Positions 47,401 to 57,717 are shown, numbered from the stretch's first letter. The stretch is DNA of 63,000 nucleotides from Strigamia acuminata (GCA_949358305.1 CASHSZ010000031.1:1-63000), one strand, 5' to 3'. Notes: generated from the sequence alone by a model not told the origin. Program-made: numbers and translations.

Positions 47401-47992
47401 TTATAATTCCATCGAAAGATCGGAACCACCAATTGCCTCTTCAGCGCCTTCGTCATCATCGTCGTCAACGACATCCTCTATCCAACCCATCGTTCCCTCC
47501 ATCGCCTTCCACCATTTTTCCTCTGCTTCTTCAAATGTTTTCTCAAATTCCTCCATCGTCGCCTTCACCATTTTCTTGAGTCTTTGTTCCGTCCTGTCTA
47601 TCAACTCCTCAATTCTCTCCTCTAGTCCCTCCATCATTTTTTCGACCCTTTCCTCCGTCGCCGCCATTGCCGTCTCCTGGACCTTCGTCTGTCTTCGACC
47701 GAGCGACTGGAGAAAGAGAGAAAAGAACGAATAAAAATAAAAAAAAAAATAAAAAAAAAAAAAAGGTCAAATAAAAAAGACAAAAGAGTAAATATCGGAA
47801 TGGGACACATACCCCCTTGATCTTCGTGGGATCATTAGTTTTTCGCTCGCGTGCATCATGCACGGAACTACTGGCGGCGCTCAAGTTTGGCGTGTGGCTC
47901 CACGCCTCCATGAAGTCGATGCGTTCCAAAAGGACGACGGGTGACAGGTGCGACTTTGTGGACGGCTTTTCTCCTCTCTTTCCTTTTTCCAT
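47401..47992 (-). CDS. Gene D: two-exon coiled-coil protein, paralog of gene C
   Basis: Exons 47992-47813 and 47706-47401 have a phase-0 intron and give about 161 residues. Exon 1 (MEKGKRGEKPSTKSHLSPVV...) ends NDPTKIKG. Exon 2 starts SLGRRQTKVQE, then an amphipathic Glu/Lys/Met helix (MEGLEERIEELIDRTEQRLK) and an acidic tail (DDDDDEGAEEAIG) ending GSDLSMEL. Gene C matches in size, intron position and phase, and C-terminal motif. A probable 5' UTR exon lies near 48.70-48.76 kb (AGAG|GTAAAT donor) beside a CGCCAT element (48757-48762). A fold-back element sits between it and the coding region. Function unknown. Confidence 0.72.
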
Positions 47993-48154
47993 ATTTTCTT
48001 CGATGTGAAAAAAAAGATAAAAATTAAAATCGCAACAAAAAGAACCAAAACGTGGGACGTCGAATAAAACATCCGCGCACATATTGTTCGCGCAAGTCTA
48101 CGCGCGTACATGTACGTGTTGGACGTGGTACATTTGATGCCTACCGCGGAACAA

Positions 48155-48282
48155 TGCGAGAAAACACGAGAAAATACGAAGTTCTCGTATTTTCTCGGTT
48201 TTACTTCCATTTGGTTAATTCTTACCTTTGGTTTCAATACAATTTATCTTATTTCAGAAGTCTGCGAGACACATATAAAAAG

Positions 48283-48314
<32 letters not shown>

Positions 48315-48512
48315 GTTTATTTCTAATTAAATGAGAAAAATCTTATATATAGGCTTAACCCACCATGCAATAAGAAACAGACGAAAAAATCTTCTTTTTA
48401 TTCGTGTCTTGTAGTTTTCTGAAATGAGATAAATTGCATTGAAACGTAACATAAGAATTAATCAAATGAAAGCAAAACCGAGAAAAAGTGAGAATCTTGT
48501 ATTTTCTCGTTG
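48155..48512. mobile_element. Fold-back/MITE in the 5' intron of gene D
   Basis: The left arm (about 48155-48300) and the inverse of the right arm (about 48386-48512) match over roughly 110 bp, for example CTCGGTTTTACTTCCATTTG against CTCGGTTTTGCTTTCATTTG. The ends share CGAGAAAATAC. The centre is T-rich. No coding capacity. Confidence 0.75.
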
Positions 48513-49059
48513 TACGACAAAGTCGGTTCGCGTTACACGAGTTTTTCAAAGTACCGTGGCCCTGGTACACGATACCGTCTCGGTTTTAAAACGGCACCGC
48601 GGTCCCGACGCTCACCTGCCGCAAAAAGCAATGCAGTCCAGGGCCGCGAACCGCGTGTAAAAACGCCAACTGACGAGTGTTTACCGGGAAAATGGTTAAT
48701 TTACCTCTAATCGTTCCACTTGTTCACTTGTTCACGACACGGGGTCCACACTACTGATGGCGAGCGCGCGAGTGATTCGACGCGGCATCTGGCGACAACC
48801 ATGGAATCCCGCGCGTGATGCGACGTTGTTTGTTTATTTTTGTCTATTTTATTTATTTATTTGTTTATTTATATATTTATGTTTATTTGTTTATTCATCT
48901 ATTTGTTTCACGATGCTTTCAAATTTTTATTTTTTTGTAACTCCGCTCACCAAGCAGCGTCGTTATCGAAATCCGCCATACCTGACCGCTGATTCCGCGC
49001 CGCCACGTGCTTCGCTGCTGAGCAAGTTGAAAGTATTTATGCCGTTTATCTATTTATCA

Positions 49060-49092
<33 letters not shown>

Positions 49093-49355
49093 CCAATCAA
49101 CCAATTGACAACGACAACAATTGTTTCAACAATCCGACCATTCGTCCGCTTGTGTCTAAACGAGTGGAAGCGTGGAGAGGCGCGGAATTCGTCGCCATAT
49201 TCTCGCTTGCCAGAAATGAAAAGAGAATAATTCGGTTTATCATTGTTTGATTGATCTGTGGTTTTATTCACCTTCCTTTCCTTTTCATTGATTGTGTTTT
49301 GCTGTTCAATTCTCGTTTGTATTTAATTTACGGTAATCTAATTTTTACATTTCAG

Positions 49356-50399
49356 ATGGAGAACGGAAAGAACGTCATCTGGGGTGAAGTGCGCCCGGGC
49401 ACGAGGTGAGAGTGGTTGGTCGATCGATTGGTTTTATTTATTCGACACATTTTATTTTATTTCATTTTATTTTTATTTTATTTTTAAGGGGCCCATCGCG
49501 ATTGTCGTTTGGGAAAAAGAACGTGAATAACCCCATCATTTGGGGTGAAATGCGCCCGGGCACGAGGTGAGAGTGGTTGGTCGATCGATTGGTTTTATTT
49601 ATTCGACACATTTTATTTTATTTCATTTTATTTTTATTTTATTTTTAAGGGGCCCATCGCGATTGTCGTTTGGGAAAAAGAACGTGAATAACCCCATCAT
49701 TTGGGGTGAAATGCGCCCGGGCACAAGGTGAGAGTGATTGGTCGATCGATTGGTTTTATTTATTTGACACTTTTTATTTCATTCTATTTTATTTTTATTT
49801 TATTTTTAAGGGGTTCGTCGCGATCGCCACCTTCGACGAGGTCGCCGCAGACCATCTATGTGCGGCCCGGGGAATTTGGTAATAACATATTCTTCGGGCC
49901 GAGGCGCTATGTGCCAGAGTGAGTAAAGCAATTTATGGTCGATTCGTCGGTCGCGATTTGATTAATCATTTTTTTTTTTTTCCATAGTAACTTACCATGG
50001 TTGCCACCTATGCGTGCCAATAATTTCCAATGCAACAGGCGCCACGCGCGGGATCGCCCAACACCACCGACGCATGGGTGGTCGGATATCCCAAGATCCA
50101 CCCGAAACTATGTGTTTCAATTCTGCACAACTTGCTACCAGTTTGGTGGTTGCAACCCGTTCGTCACCAGTTACCAGTCACCAGTCACCCGCGACCGCCA
50201 CCAGTTCGTCGCGCTATATCTACCTGTCCAGTTAGTTAATTAATTATTCTTTTTATCATTCTTTTTTTTTTTTTTTGTTTGTTTGTTTGTTTGTTTGTTT
50301 GTTTGTTTGTTTGTTTGTTTGATATATATATATATACATATATTTTTTTTTCTTCCTCTTAGTGGGACATCGTTATCAAACGTAGCGCCATCGGCGTAA
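49356..50399 (+). CDS. Gene L: repeat protein with tandemly duplicated exons
   Basis: Exons 49356-49405, 49489-49566, 49650-49727, 49811-49918, 49988-50230 and 50363-50399, all phase 2, give about 197 residues. If the last donor (GTTAGT) is not used, the frame stops at 50243 instead. Exons 2 and 3 are identical 78-nt units apart from the last codon. Each encodes GPSRLSFGKKNVNNPIIWGE plus MRPGTR. Their flanking introns are also near-identical, so a 161-bp exon-intron unit was duplicated. Exon 1 carries the same end (VIWGEVRPGTR). Exon 5 has Trp and Cys residues (FQFCTTCYQFGGC). No signal peptide or known domain was seen. A CGCCAT element lies at 49193-49198, and an acceptor directly precedes the ATG. 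Confidence 0.72.
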
Positions 50400-50566
50400 T
50401 TTTTCATTTTTTATTGTATTTTGTTCGTTTGTGGTTTATAATTTAAATAAAAATTGAATTTGAGATAAGTGGCCACGATTGATTGGGTTTATTTGATCGC
50501 AAAAAAAAAAAAAATTTAATTCGAATGAATCTATCGGTGTTAAAAACGACACGACCGGTTTGTTAG

Positions 50567-51124
50567 TTAGCCGATTGGTGAACAATTTGCGAAACACGCG
50601 CGACACGTGGGGGCGTATTTCTCGGCACCCCCTATCACCACGACGTCTTCTTCGCCCGACGTCCGCTTCGTGAACGCGGCTTCCCCTCGACACCGGTAGC
50701 ACGTTGCCTTCAGCTTCACGATGTGCTCTGATTTCGGGAGCAAATCGCAGACTTGACCGAACGGGTTCAACTTGAAATCCCCATCGAGGGCCGCGATTAC
50801 CACAGTCTTTCCTTTCTCTGCCATTTCTTGACAGAATTGTACCAAGTCCTCGAAAAACTGGCCCTCGTCAATCCCGATAATCCCGAAATTTTCGGATTGT
50901 CTTCGGGCTTCCGCGAGGTTTTCGACGGCGCGCGCCGCTCTCGATTTTCCGTCACGAGCGACGATTTCTCCGGGAATGTGGCGGTTGTCGATTTTGGGCT
51001 TCAATAACAACGCTTCTTCTCCTTCTAGGCGCCTCAAGAGTTCAGTTGTTTTCCCTGCAAACATCGGGCCCACTATTAACTGGATATTGCCTCGTGGTCG
51101 ATCCTCGATGGCCGACGTCGACAT
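50567..51124 (-). CDS. TK1: Thymidine kinase, TK1 type
   Basis: A single 185-codon exon. Walker A/P-loop GPMFAGKTTELLRR is at residues ~19-32; the Mg-binding/catalytic IGIDEGQFFEDL near 99-110; AALDGDF near 126-132; the CYRC...CRACF zinc ribbon and the IGGAEKYAPTCR nucleoside-binding lasso near the C-terminus. Length and order match cytosolic TK1-type enzymes (eukaryotic or large-DNA-virus type), which phosphorylate thymidine to dTMP using ATP. No intron interrupts the coding part, unlike its neighbours, which may point to retroposition or transfer (inference). The start ATG at 51124 gives a normal-length N-terminus. A promoter-type motif shared with gene A lies 125-175 bp upstream. Confidence 0.95.
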   Translation of the reverse strand: MSTSAIEDRPRGNIQLIVGPMFAGKTTELLRRLEGEEALLLKPKIDNRHIPGEIVARDGKSRAARAVENLAEARRQSENFGIIGIDEGQFFEDLVQFCQEMAEKGKTVVIAALDGDFKLNPFGQVCDLLPKSEHIVKLKATCYRCRGEAAFTKRTSGEEDVVVIGGAEKYAPTCRACFANCSPIG

Positions 51125-51248
51125 CTCGTCTTGTTGCGTCTACCATCGAGGAAAAAGAGAAAGAATTTAAACGAATAAATGAAAAACGAAAAACTGACAA
51201 AATCGTGAGTCCGACTGCAAAACTAAAATTGGATAGAGATCGAGAACA

Positions 51249-51305
51249 AAATGGCGGTGATAGTGGTGTAACCACGGGGATTCCCGCCCGTGCTCGCGCA
51301 TCGAC
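51249..51305 (-). promoter_or_regulatory. Shared promoter-type motif, copy 3 (thymidine kinase)
   Basis: In the gene's sense orientation it reads GCGAGCACGGGCGGGAATCC, then CCCGTGGTTACACC and CACCGCCATTTTG, matching the blocks ahead of gene A in the same order. The CGCCAT core is at 51251-51256. Confidence 0.55.
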
Positions 51306-51689
51306 CCGTTCTGGTTCATTTAGTTAGTTGGTCGGTCGGTTTAATTGACGAGTCGGTCAAATTGTTGGAGATTCTTCCCCTTTTTCTATTTTGAAAATTG
51401 ACTAGGTTTGCTTACCGTGCAAACGAAACTCGATATAGCGAATGAACCAATGCGTACAAGTGCGCGAAGCAAAGCGCGGTATGGTAGGAAAGCTTTAGCC
51501 CGTCGCTCGCTGCAAAGACGCGAGAATACGACGCGACACTCGGTGACACAAATTAGAAATTAAGAAAAAAAATAAATAAATAAATAAAGAAATAAAAAAA
51601 AATAAAGAGAGGATTCTTTCCATTCTCTTCTTTACGTTTTCTCTTTTCCTCTCCATTTCTTTGCGCCCACCCGCGAGAGAAGCGCACAT

Positions 51690-54420
51690 CAGTGCACCAA
51701 CGCAAACGCGTCGCCTCTAATGGTACGCGCGTTTGAGCGCGCCCTAATGCGTGATAATGAACGCAACGTGGTCGAGAGGGGCGACAATCAGAATTTAATG
51801 AAATGAATATTTTTTTTTTTTTTTTTTTTTCAGTTTGATTTGAGATTATTGAAATATTAAAATTTACAATTAAAATAGCACACAATTCCAGACGCAATCA
51901 CAATTGCGAACAATGATGGATTCTGGGATTAATTTAAAGTTTGCGTTAAATCGTAAATGCGCATGCGCAGATACCGCGCAGCGAGGTGCACAGGTATAAT
52001 TTCCTCCGATGAATTTTACTTCGGATTTTACGGACAATTTCAATGTGGAAAATTTATTTATAGTCGTCAGTTATTTGGCAACAATATTATTACATTTTTA
52101 ATCAGCATTTTAATCATAACTTTTGTCAGTTGTGTAGCTTATTTTTGATTTGTTATTGTGACTGACCAGAAGGCCAGTCTGAGACCGAGAGGGGCGTGCA
52201 AAAGGGACACCTATCGGCACTGGCGTCAGAAGAACTCGGGTACCGCGCCACTCGGTGGGTACTGTGCCGCTCGACCGAGCGACGACGGCCCCTCGCTCTG
52301 CTCTCGGTCTGAAGGCTTTCGCAAAATGCAGCGGACGCGGTGATTAGAACTCGCGTCGACTCCGACGGGACGTCAACTCTGGAAGGTAAAATTAAAATAT
52401 GAAACGGCGGATATTTTACGAAACTTTTGTTCCAGTCGGTTGCTACGAAGATAATCTCGTTAATCATTGGAATACGAACCGCGGAACCGGTTCCAAGATC
52501 CGAAATTTAAACTTTAATCGTCCGCTCGTTGTCGATCGCCAGGCACCTGTAAGTGATAAACGCGTCCTTTTCATTTTCTTGTCGCGTCTCGGGAGTTTGT
52601 GGATCTATAACCTGGCCTAATCTGACCTAATTCGAATCTGAGTTTGGATCTGAATTCTGCGTTTGCTTTATCGTTTCAACATTATGAGAGTTTCCTTTTA
52701 TTAAACAATTACATTTTCAATTCTCGTTGGTAGTTAATTGCGCCCTGGTGCGTTGCCATAAACACCGGACACTTTGTGGACATATATCCACGTTGACGGA
52801 CATCATTACCGACGCCCGCGCCAAAAACCCGTGTCGCGCTCACCCCCATCGCATCACGTGCATTATCGCGCGTCGTAGATCGCGAGCAAAGACACACTCA
52901 TGTCCATATGTTGCTGAGAACTTTGCTCACGGTCGCGCGTCGACGTCGAAACGTGTCGAAACAAGCCGAAAAATGCAGGCAACCACGCGCGCGTCATGGG
53001 GTTTAAATAAGCGAACGGATGTCGGTGCGGAAACTTATTTTCGGGACGAGTCGTTAGGGCTGCTGTCGTCGCCGCTCAACGGCCCCAACTGCTCCCATTC
53101 GCCGGTAGACCGAGCGAGAACGGGTGCGTTCTATTTCCGATTCATTTATTTATTATTTTGACCGACCCGAAGGCCAGTCTGAGACCGAGAGGGGCGTGCA
53201 AATGTGACACATATAGGCACTGGCGCCAGAAGAACTCGGGTACCGCGCCACTCGGTGGGTACTGTGCCGCTCGACCGAGCGACGACGGCCCCTCGCTCTG
53301 CTCTCGATATGAAGGCTTTCGCAAAATGCAGCGGACGCGGTGATTAGAACTCGCGTCGACTCCGACGGGACGTCAACTCTGGAAGATAAAATTAAAATAT
53401 GAAACGGCGGATATTTTACGAAACTTTTGTTCCAGTCGGTTGCTACGAAGATAATCTCGTTAATCATTGGAATACGAACCGCGGAACCGGTTCCAAGATC
53501 CGAAATTTAAACTTTAATCGTCCGCTCGTTGTCGATCGCCAGGCACCTATAAGTGATAAACGCGTCCTTTTCATTTTCTTGTCGCGTCTCGGGAGTTTGT
53601 GGATCTATAACCTGGCCTAATCTGACCTAATTCGAATCTGAGTTTGGATCTGAATTCTGCGTTTGCTTTATCGTTTCAACATTATGAGAGTTTCCTTTTA
53701 TTAAACAATTATATTTTTAATTCTACTTGCTATTTAACTGCGTCCCGGTGCGTTGCCATAAGCACCGGACACCTTCGGACATTTATCCACGTTGGTGAAC
53801 ATTATTATCGATGCCGGTGTCAAAAATCCATGTCGCGCTTACATACATCGCACCTCGCATATTATCGCGCGTGGGAATGCGTTCACGCGTGTGCATGGCA
53901 AACAAAGACACGCTCATGCGAGCACATTGTCGAGGACTTCGCTCACGATCGCGCACTGACACCAGAACGTGTTGCATCAAAATATTGAAATTTTCTACGA
54001 CCAGATGCCGAATCTGTCATGTGCAAAGAGAGTGTGTGTAAACGAACGGACAAATAAATAAATAAATAAATAGATAAACCAAGTGTTTTTCATAACTGTT
54101 TGTTTGTTTGTACCGGCGGAACGTTGTGATGTCGATGTGAGAGTTTATTTTGGAAGAATTTGTTGGGACTGTCGACGCTCGTCGGTGCCAACTGCCCCGG
54201 CTGACCAACGACTGAACAATAGAGTGGTTGCGCAACCCGAATGCAGACTTTTGTGACCGAAACCCCCCGGATTTCCGCGAGGGCTCGAATCAGTCCCGGT
54301 TGGTCTGAAGGTGTTAGTAGATCCATCGGATGCAGTGACCGAAATTCAATGGGTGACGAACGACGATAGAGGGGGAGGATCGAATTACTCCCCGGCAATC
54401 ATCGTCGAAATGGAGAACCC
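51690..54420 (+). repeat. R1 dispersed repeat, including a 1000-bp-spaced duplication
   Basis: The segment 52163-52735 recurs at 53163-53735 with only a few differences, a spacing of exactly 1000 bp. A fragment at 51690-51770 carries the TGGTACGCGCGTTTGAGCG block. Hairpin copies lie near 53045 and 54163. Copies share the GAAGGCCAGTCTGAGACCGA block seen again at 60256, 61280 and 61885. No gene was supported. Confidence 0.8.
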
Positions 54421-54810
54421 AATTCGCTTATTCACTCGACAATTTGTGTCGTTTTACGAGCTTTATTGTTGATGTTTCGCGCGTGCACGTGTGTGTCTGT
54501 GTGTGGCATTTTACAACGGAGTGGCATCGACGTGTCCATTGGTTGACTCGAGTTCCAACCGTCCCCAACGCCTCGTAAAAATCGACACCGATTTTATGAC
54601 TTTGAACGACTTTATCGCTAACATTTCCATCTGGTTCCCCGTAACGACGTTTCGACCATTGCTCCCCCCACACTCCAATTCAAAATTTAATAAGAAATTG
54701 TCAAACTTTTCAAATTCTATGATAAAAGTTGAGTGTTTTTATTGTTTACAAAATAAAAACGAAAAATAGAAAAATAAAATAAAAAAAGATTCACAATCGA
54801 CTCGTCACAT
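54421..54810. other. Gene-free interval downstream of gene P
   Basis: Frames on both strands (54428-54673 minus and 54491-54769 plus) have no family feature. The A/T-rich end near 54720-54790 is likely the 3' end of gene P. Confidence 0.4.
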
Positions 54811-54816
54811 CGCCGA

Positions 54817-55518
54817 TTACGCGCCTGGTTGTGGGTCACTGAGGAAGAGATCAAATTGAATAAACTAAGTGAACAAACTGATGGACGGGCGGACAAATTG
54901 AAACGTTGAACCGAATTAATTACCTCGACGCCGGACGCCCTGGCAACATCGGTTCGGTGGCCGCGAAACGCGCTAGCATCCTGGCGCGCCCGCGGGATTG
55001 ACTTGAAAAATAGAAAATAAAATAAAATAAATATAAATAAATAAATCAATTCGAATCAAACCAACCAATCGGTGAAACAAAACGAAACAAAAACAAAAAC
55101 AAAACGTTGAATCGAATTAACTCACATCGGCATCGGACGTCCCGGTCCCATCAACTGGGCGCCCGCGAAGCGAACAAACAGTACGGAACGTCCGCGAGGA
55201 TGGCTTAAAAAATAAATAAATAAATAAATAAATAAATAAATGAATAAATAAATCAAACGAGACGTTTGACCGAATTACATCGGTTCCGGAGTCGCGCGCT
55301 GGAATGGCGCAACCCGCATGATGGGTCGAATGTGACCGGGTTCGGTCCACTGCCACGATGACGACTGGGGCGGATCAATTGGCTGACAACTGAATAAACA
55401 AAGAAATAAAGAAATGAAGAAACGGATAAACGAACGATCGATCGAAACCGGTCGGTCGAATCTCTCACCTTGCATCATCGCCGTCGTTGTTGTGGTCGTT
55501 TTTCTCGTTTTTGTTCAT
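54817..55518 (-). CDS. Gene P: small Arg/Pro/Gly-rich protein of repeated exons
   Basis: Exons 55518-55469, 55389-55279, 55203-55126, 55001-54924 and 54838-54817, all phase 2, give about 112 residues. Exon 1 is Asn/Asp-rich (MNKNEKNDHNNDGDDA). Exons 3 and 4 are both exactly 78 nt and encode related peptides: HPRGRSVLFVRF...GPGRP and QSRGRARMLARF...LPGRP. Exon 2 has a related ending (IRPIMRVAPFQRATPEP). The frame ends DPQPGA. Acceptor tracts include a long (TTTA)n. The equal exon size and phase recall gene L. A CGCCAT element lies at 55875-55880 on this strand. Function unknown; the basic repeats could bind nucleic acid (inference). Confidence 0.65.
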
Positions 55519-56080
55519 CGTCTGGAACATAGAAATTAAATTAAAGTCGAATGCAAAGGAAAATAAAATAACGGCTAAGAAAAAATAAAAAATTTCAAGT
55601 CACGAGTCTGTCAAATGAGCGAGCGAGCGGTGCCCGACCGAACCAATGCAGGCGTTCGTGTTTGCACGCGCGTGTTAATTGATACGTTGTCGAGAGAGGC
55701 GTAGAGGTAATCGAGGGTTGTTTTTTTTTTCAATTTGTCGATCGATTGACTGATAAATGTGACGGTAGAACGGTCAACTACTCACTTTTTGGAAGATGGA
55801 AACACGACGTTGTCTGTCCCGCGCGTGATCACTATCGATGCATAGAGCGACACCAAGTGACATAATCCGGAAACATGGCGGCTGTCTGTCTCCATCCTCT
55901 CGGCACACGGTTCCACGCGGCGGGTATCTCCGTCCACTCGACCAATCGTCGTATTCGTTGTTATCCTTTTTCCTTTTTTTTTTTCTTTTTTTTTCTTTCT
56001 TTTTTTTTCTTTTTTTCTTTTTTAGGCGAGTAAATAAAACTGACTGAAATAAAAATTCCCATCCATCCACCCATTTCGTT
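55519..56080. other. Upstream region of gene P
   Basis: It holds the CGCCAT element of gene P, a SINE-like copy, and a long CTTT-rich tract (55965-56025). No gene was seen. Confidence 0.5.
55895..55960 (-). repeat. tRNA-derived SINE-like copy 3, decayed
   Basis: The minus strand shows TTGGTCGAGTGGAC and a CCGCCGCGTGGA block like the other two copies. The B-box is no longer recognisable. Confidence 0.45.
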
Positions 56081-56600
56081 TTGTTTTTTAACGTGACGAT
56101 TCTGAGTAATTACGTCACACCGTGTACCCCAACCATTAATCAGATTATCACGATAGATGTCGCGTGAAATGAGATTGTGAACGCTTAAACTGGTCTATGG
56201 TTTAAATTCCATTCCGCGATGCACGGCGCGCCATCGTAAAGGCTTTTATTCAACTAGACACGAACGTTTAGCGTGTTGGATCAAACGTCCGGTCACGCGA
56301 CCTGTGATGTAATTACTCGGAACCACTGCGCAGCCCGGTGGAACTCGTGTCCTTTAATGGATACCAAAATGTTCGTCCGATGCGATCACTTGACGTTTCC
56401 CGCGTTAAAAAGTGACCCAATAAATTCCGGAACCAGATTAATCATGTTTTATCTATCTATATGCGTCTAACCGTATATTTTGTTTTTTTTAATTTTAACG
56501 TGGAAAAGTTCGTTAATCATAATATTCGACACCTACATGTCAAACTTGGAAAATCCGCGGCGGTGGCGCATTCTGGCGACAATCCGCGAAACCCCGTGAA
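56080..56600 (+). repeat. R1 dispersed repeat copy
   Basis: It aligns with 46500-46790 (GTGATGTAATTACTCGGAACC and TTTCCCGCGTTAAAA blocks). The part 56100-56230 matches the inverted copy at 13.95-14.07 kb. Confidence 0.65.
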
Positions 56601-56630
56601 TAGCTTGTTTTCGACTTGTCATTTTTATAA

Positions 56631-56639
<9 letters not shown>

Positions 56640-56663
<24 letters not shown>

Positions 56664-56690
56664 GTTATTATTATTATTATTATTATTTAA
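56640..56690. repeat. (TTA)n microsatellite
   Basis: About 16 TTA units with one interruption, just before the promoter region of gene E. Confidence 0.9.
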
Positions 56691-56763
56691 TTAGAAGTGT
56701 GACCCGTCACGTGTTACCACCGCCATTGTTATCACCGGGTGTCGTGTCGGTTCATTCGTCAAA

Positions 56764-57717
56764 ATGGACGCACCATGCGCTTCGTCCACAGAGGTGAGTT
56801 GTTAAATCTCTGTCTATGAATTGTTATTTTGTCAATTGGCCGTATTCACATTTTGCGTGCACAAAACGCACGTATACGCCATGTTGCCCGCGTGAACATC
56901 TGAATTGTCGTTGTTTTCATCGCTAAACGAAACGATCAATTTGATGAATGTACAAATGAGTTTAATGAATTTTATAAAATTAAGCGAACGAGCGAGATTA
57001 ACAAATAAATAAACAAATGGGTGTTTGTTTGGAGATAATTCATTTCGTACAACGCGCTATCAATCAATCAATTACCCGCTATACGGTGAAACTGTAACGC
57101 TCCTCTCTCGTTCGTGTTTCGGTCTCCTTTCTCTCCTCCTCTCTTCGCGTTCGTATCTCAATTTAATTTATTTTAATTTAATTTAATTTAATTTATTTAT
57201 TTATTTATTTCTCTCTTTACAGATGTCAATCATCGCCGGGAATGAGGCACCGACCCGACCACAGTCGCCGCAATCGCAACCATCGTCACCAAGAACGCCG
57301 CAGACGCCGAAGCGCCCTTTTGAGACGGGGAATACGACGCCAGTTAAAGGGGTATCCCGTTGAGATTCCTATTATTTATTCTTTTTTTCGTTTATTTTTT
57401 TTCCCCCTTTCCTTTTCCAGTCGTCCACCGCTTCCACTCCGCGTGCGCCGACGGGTAGGTTGAAGACGGTGGATCTTATACTTCGAAGAGTGACGAAGGA
57501 GGAGGAACGAGAGGAGGAGGAGCGAAAGAAGGGACGCAACAGAGACGATTCCATGTGGATCGAGACGCTCCCAGATGGAGATGTTCTTTTGTCGGGTTCA
57601 GTGGTGAGCGCGTTAGTCCGTGTGGGTGTGGTAAGAGTCATACCAGAAGAAAACGAAGGAGACGGTGACGAAGCTCAGAGAAAGAATCGAGAGTCTGGCA
57701 AAGAAGACGCGGGATAA
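56764..57717 (+). CDS. Gene E: three-exon Ser/Pro-rich plus charged-helix protein
   Basis: Exons 56764-56793, 57223-57351 and 57421-57717, all phase 0, give about 151 residues. Exon 1 is MDAPCASSTE. Exon 2 is Pro/Ser/Gln/Thr-rich (QSPQSQPSSPRTPQTPKRP) and ends PVKG. Exon 3 starts SSTASTPRAPTGRLKTVDL, matching the LTPRTPGARKVER start of gene C exon 2. It continues as a Glu/Arg-rich helix (VTKEEEREEEERKKGR), a short hydrophobic part (SVVSALVRVGVVRVIPEE) and an acidic end. A CGCCAT element lies at 56721-56726, ~40 bp before the ATG. It is convergent with gene I, whose stop is 151 bp away. Function unknown. Confidence 0.7.

Noticed and set aside
49489-49727. Neuropeptide precursor in gene L (LSFGKK amidation-type sites)
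   Set aside because: The product has no signal peptide and the repeats do not fit a secreted precursor. The GKK match is likely chance.
50753-51327. Plus-strand frames over the thymidine kinase
   Set aside because: They are shadows of the clearly identified TK on the minus strand.
54428-54769. Opposed 81- and 92-codon frames downstream of gene P
   Set aside because: Neither has a family feature or splice support, and they overlap each other.
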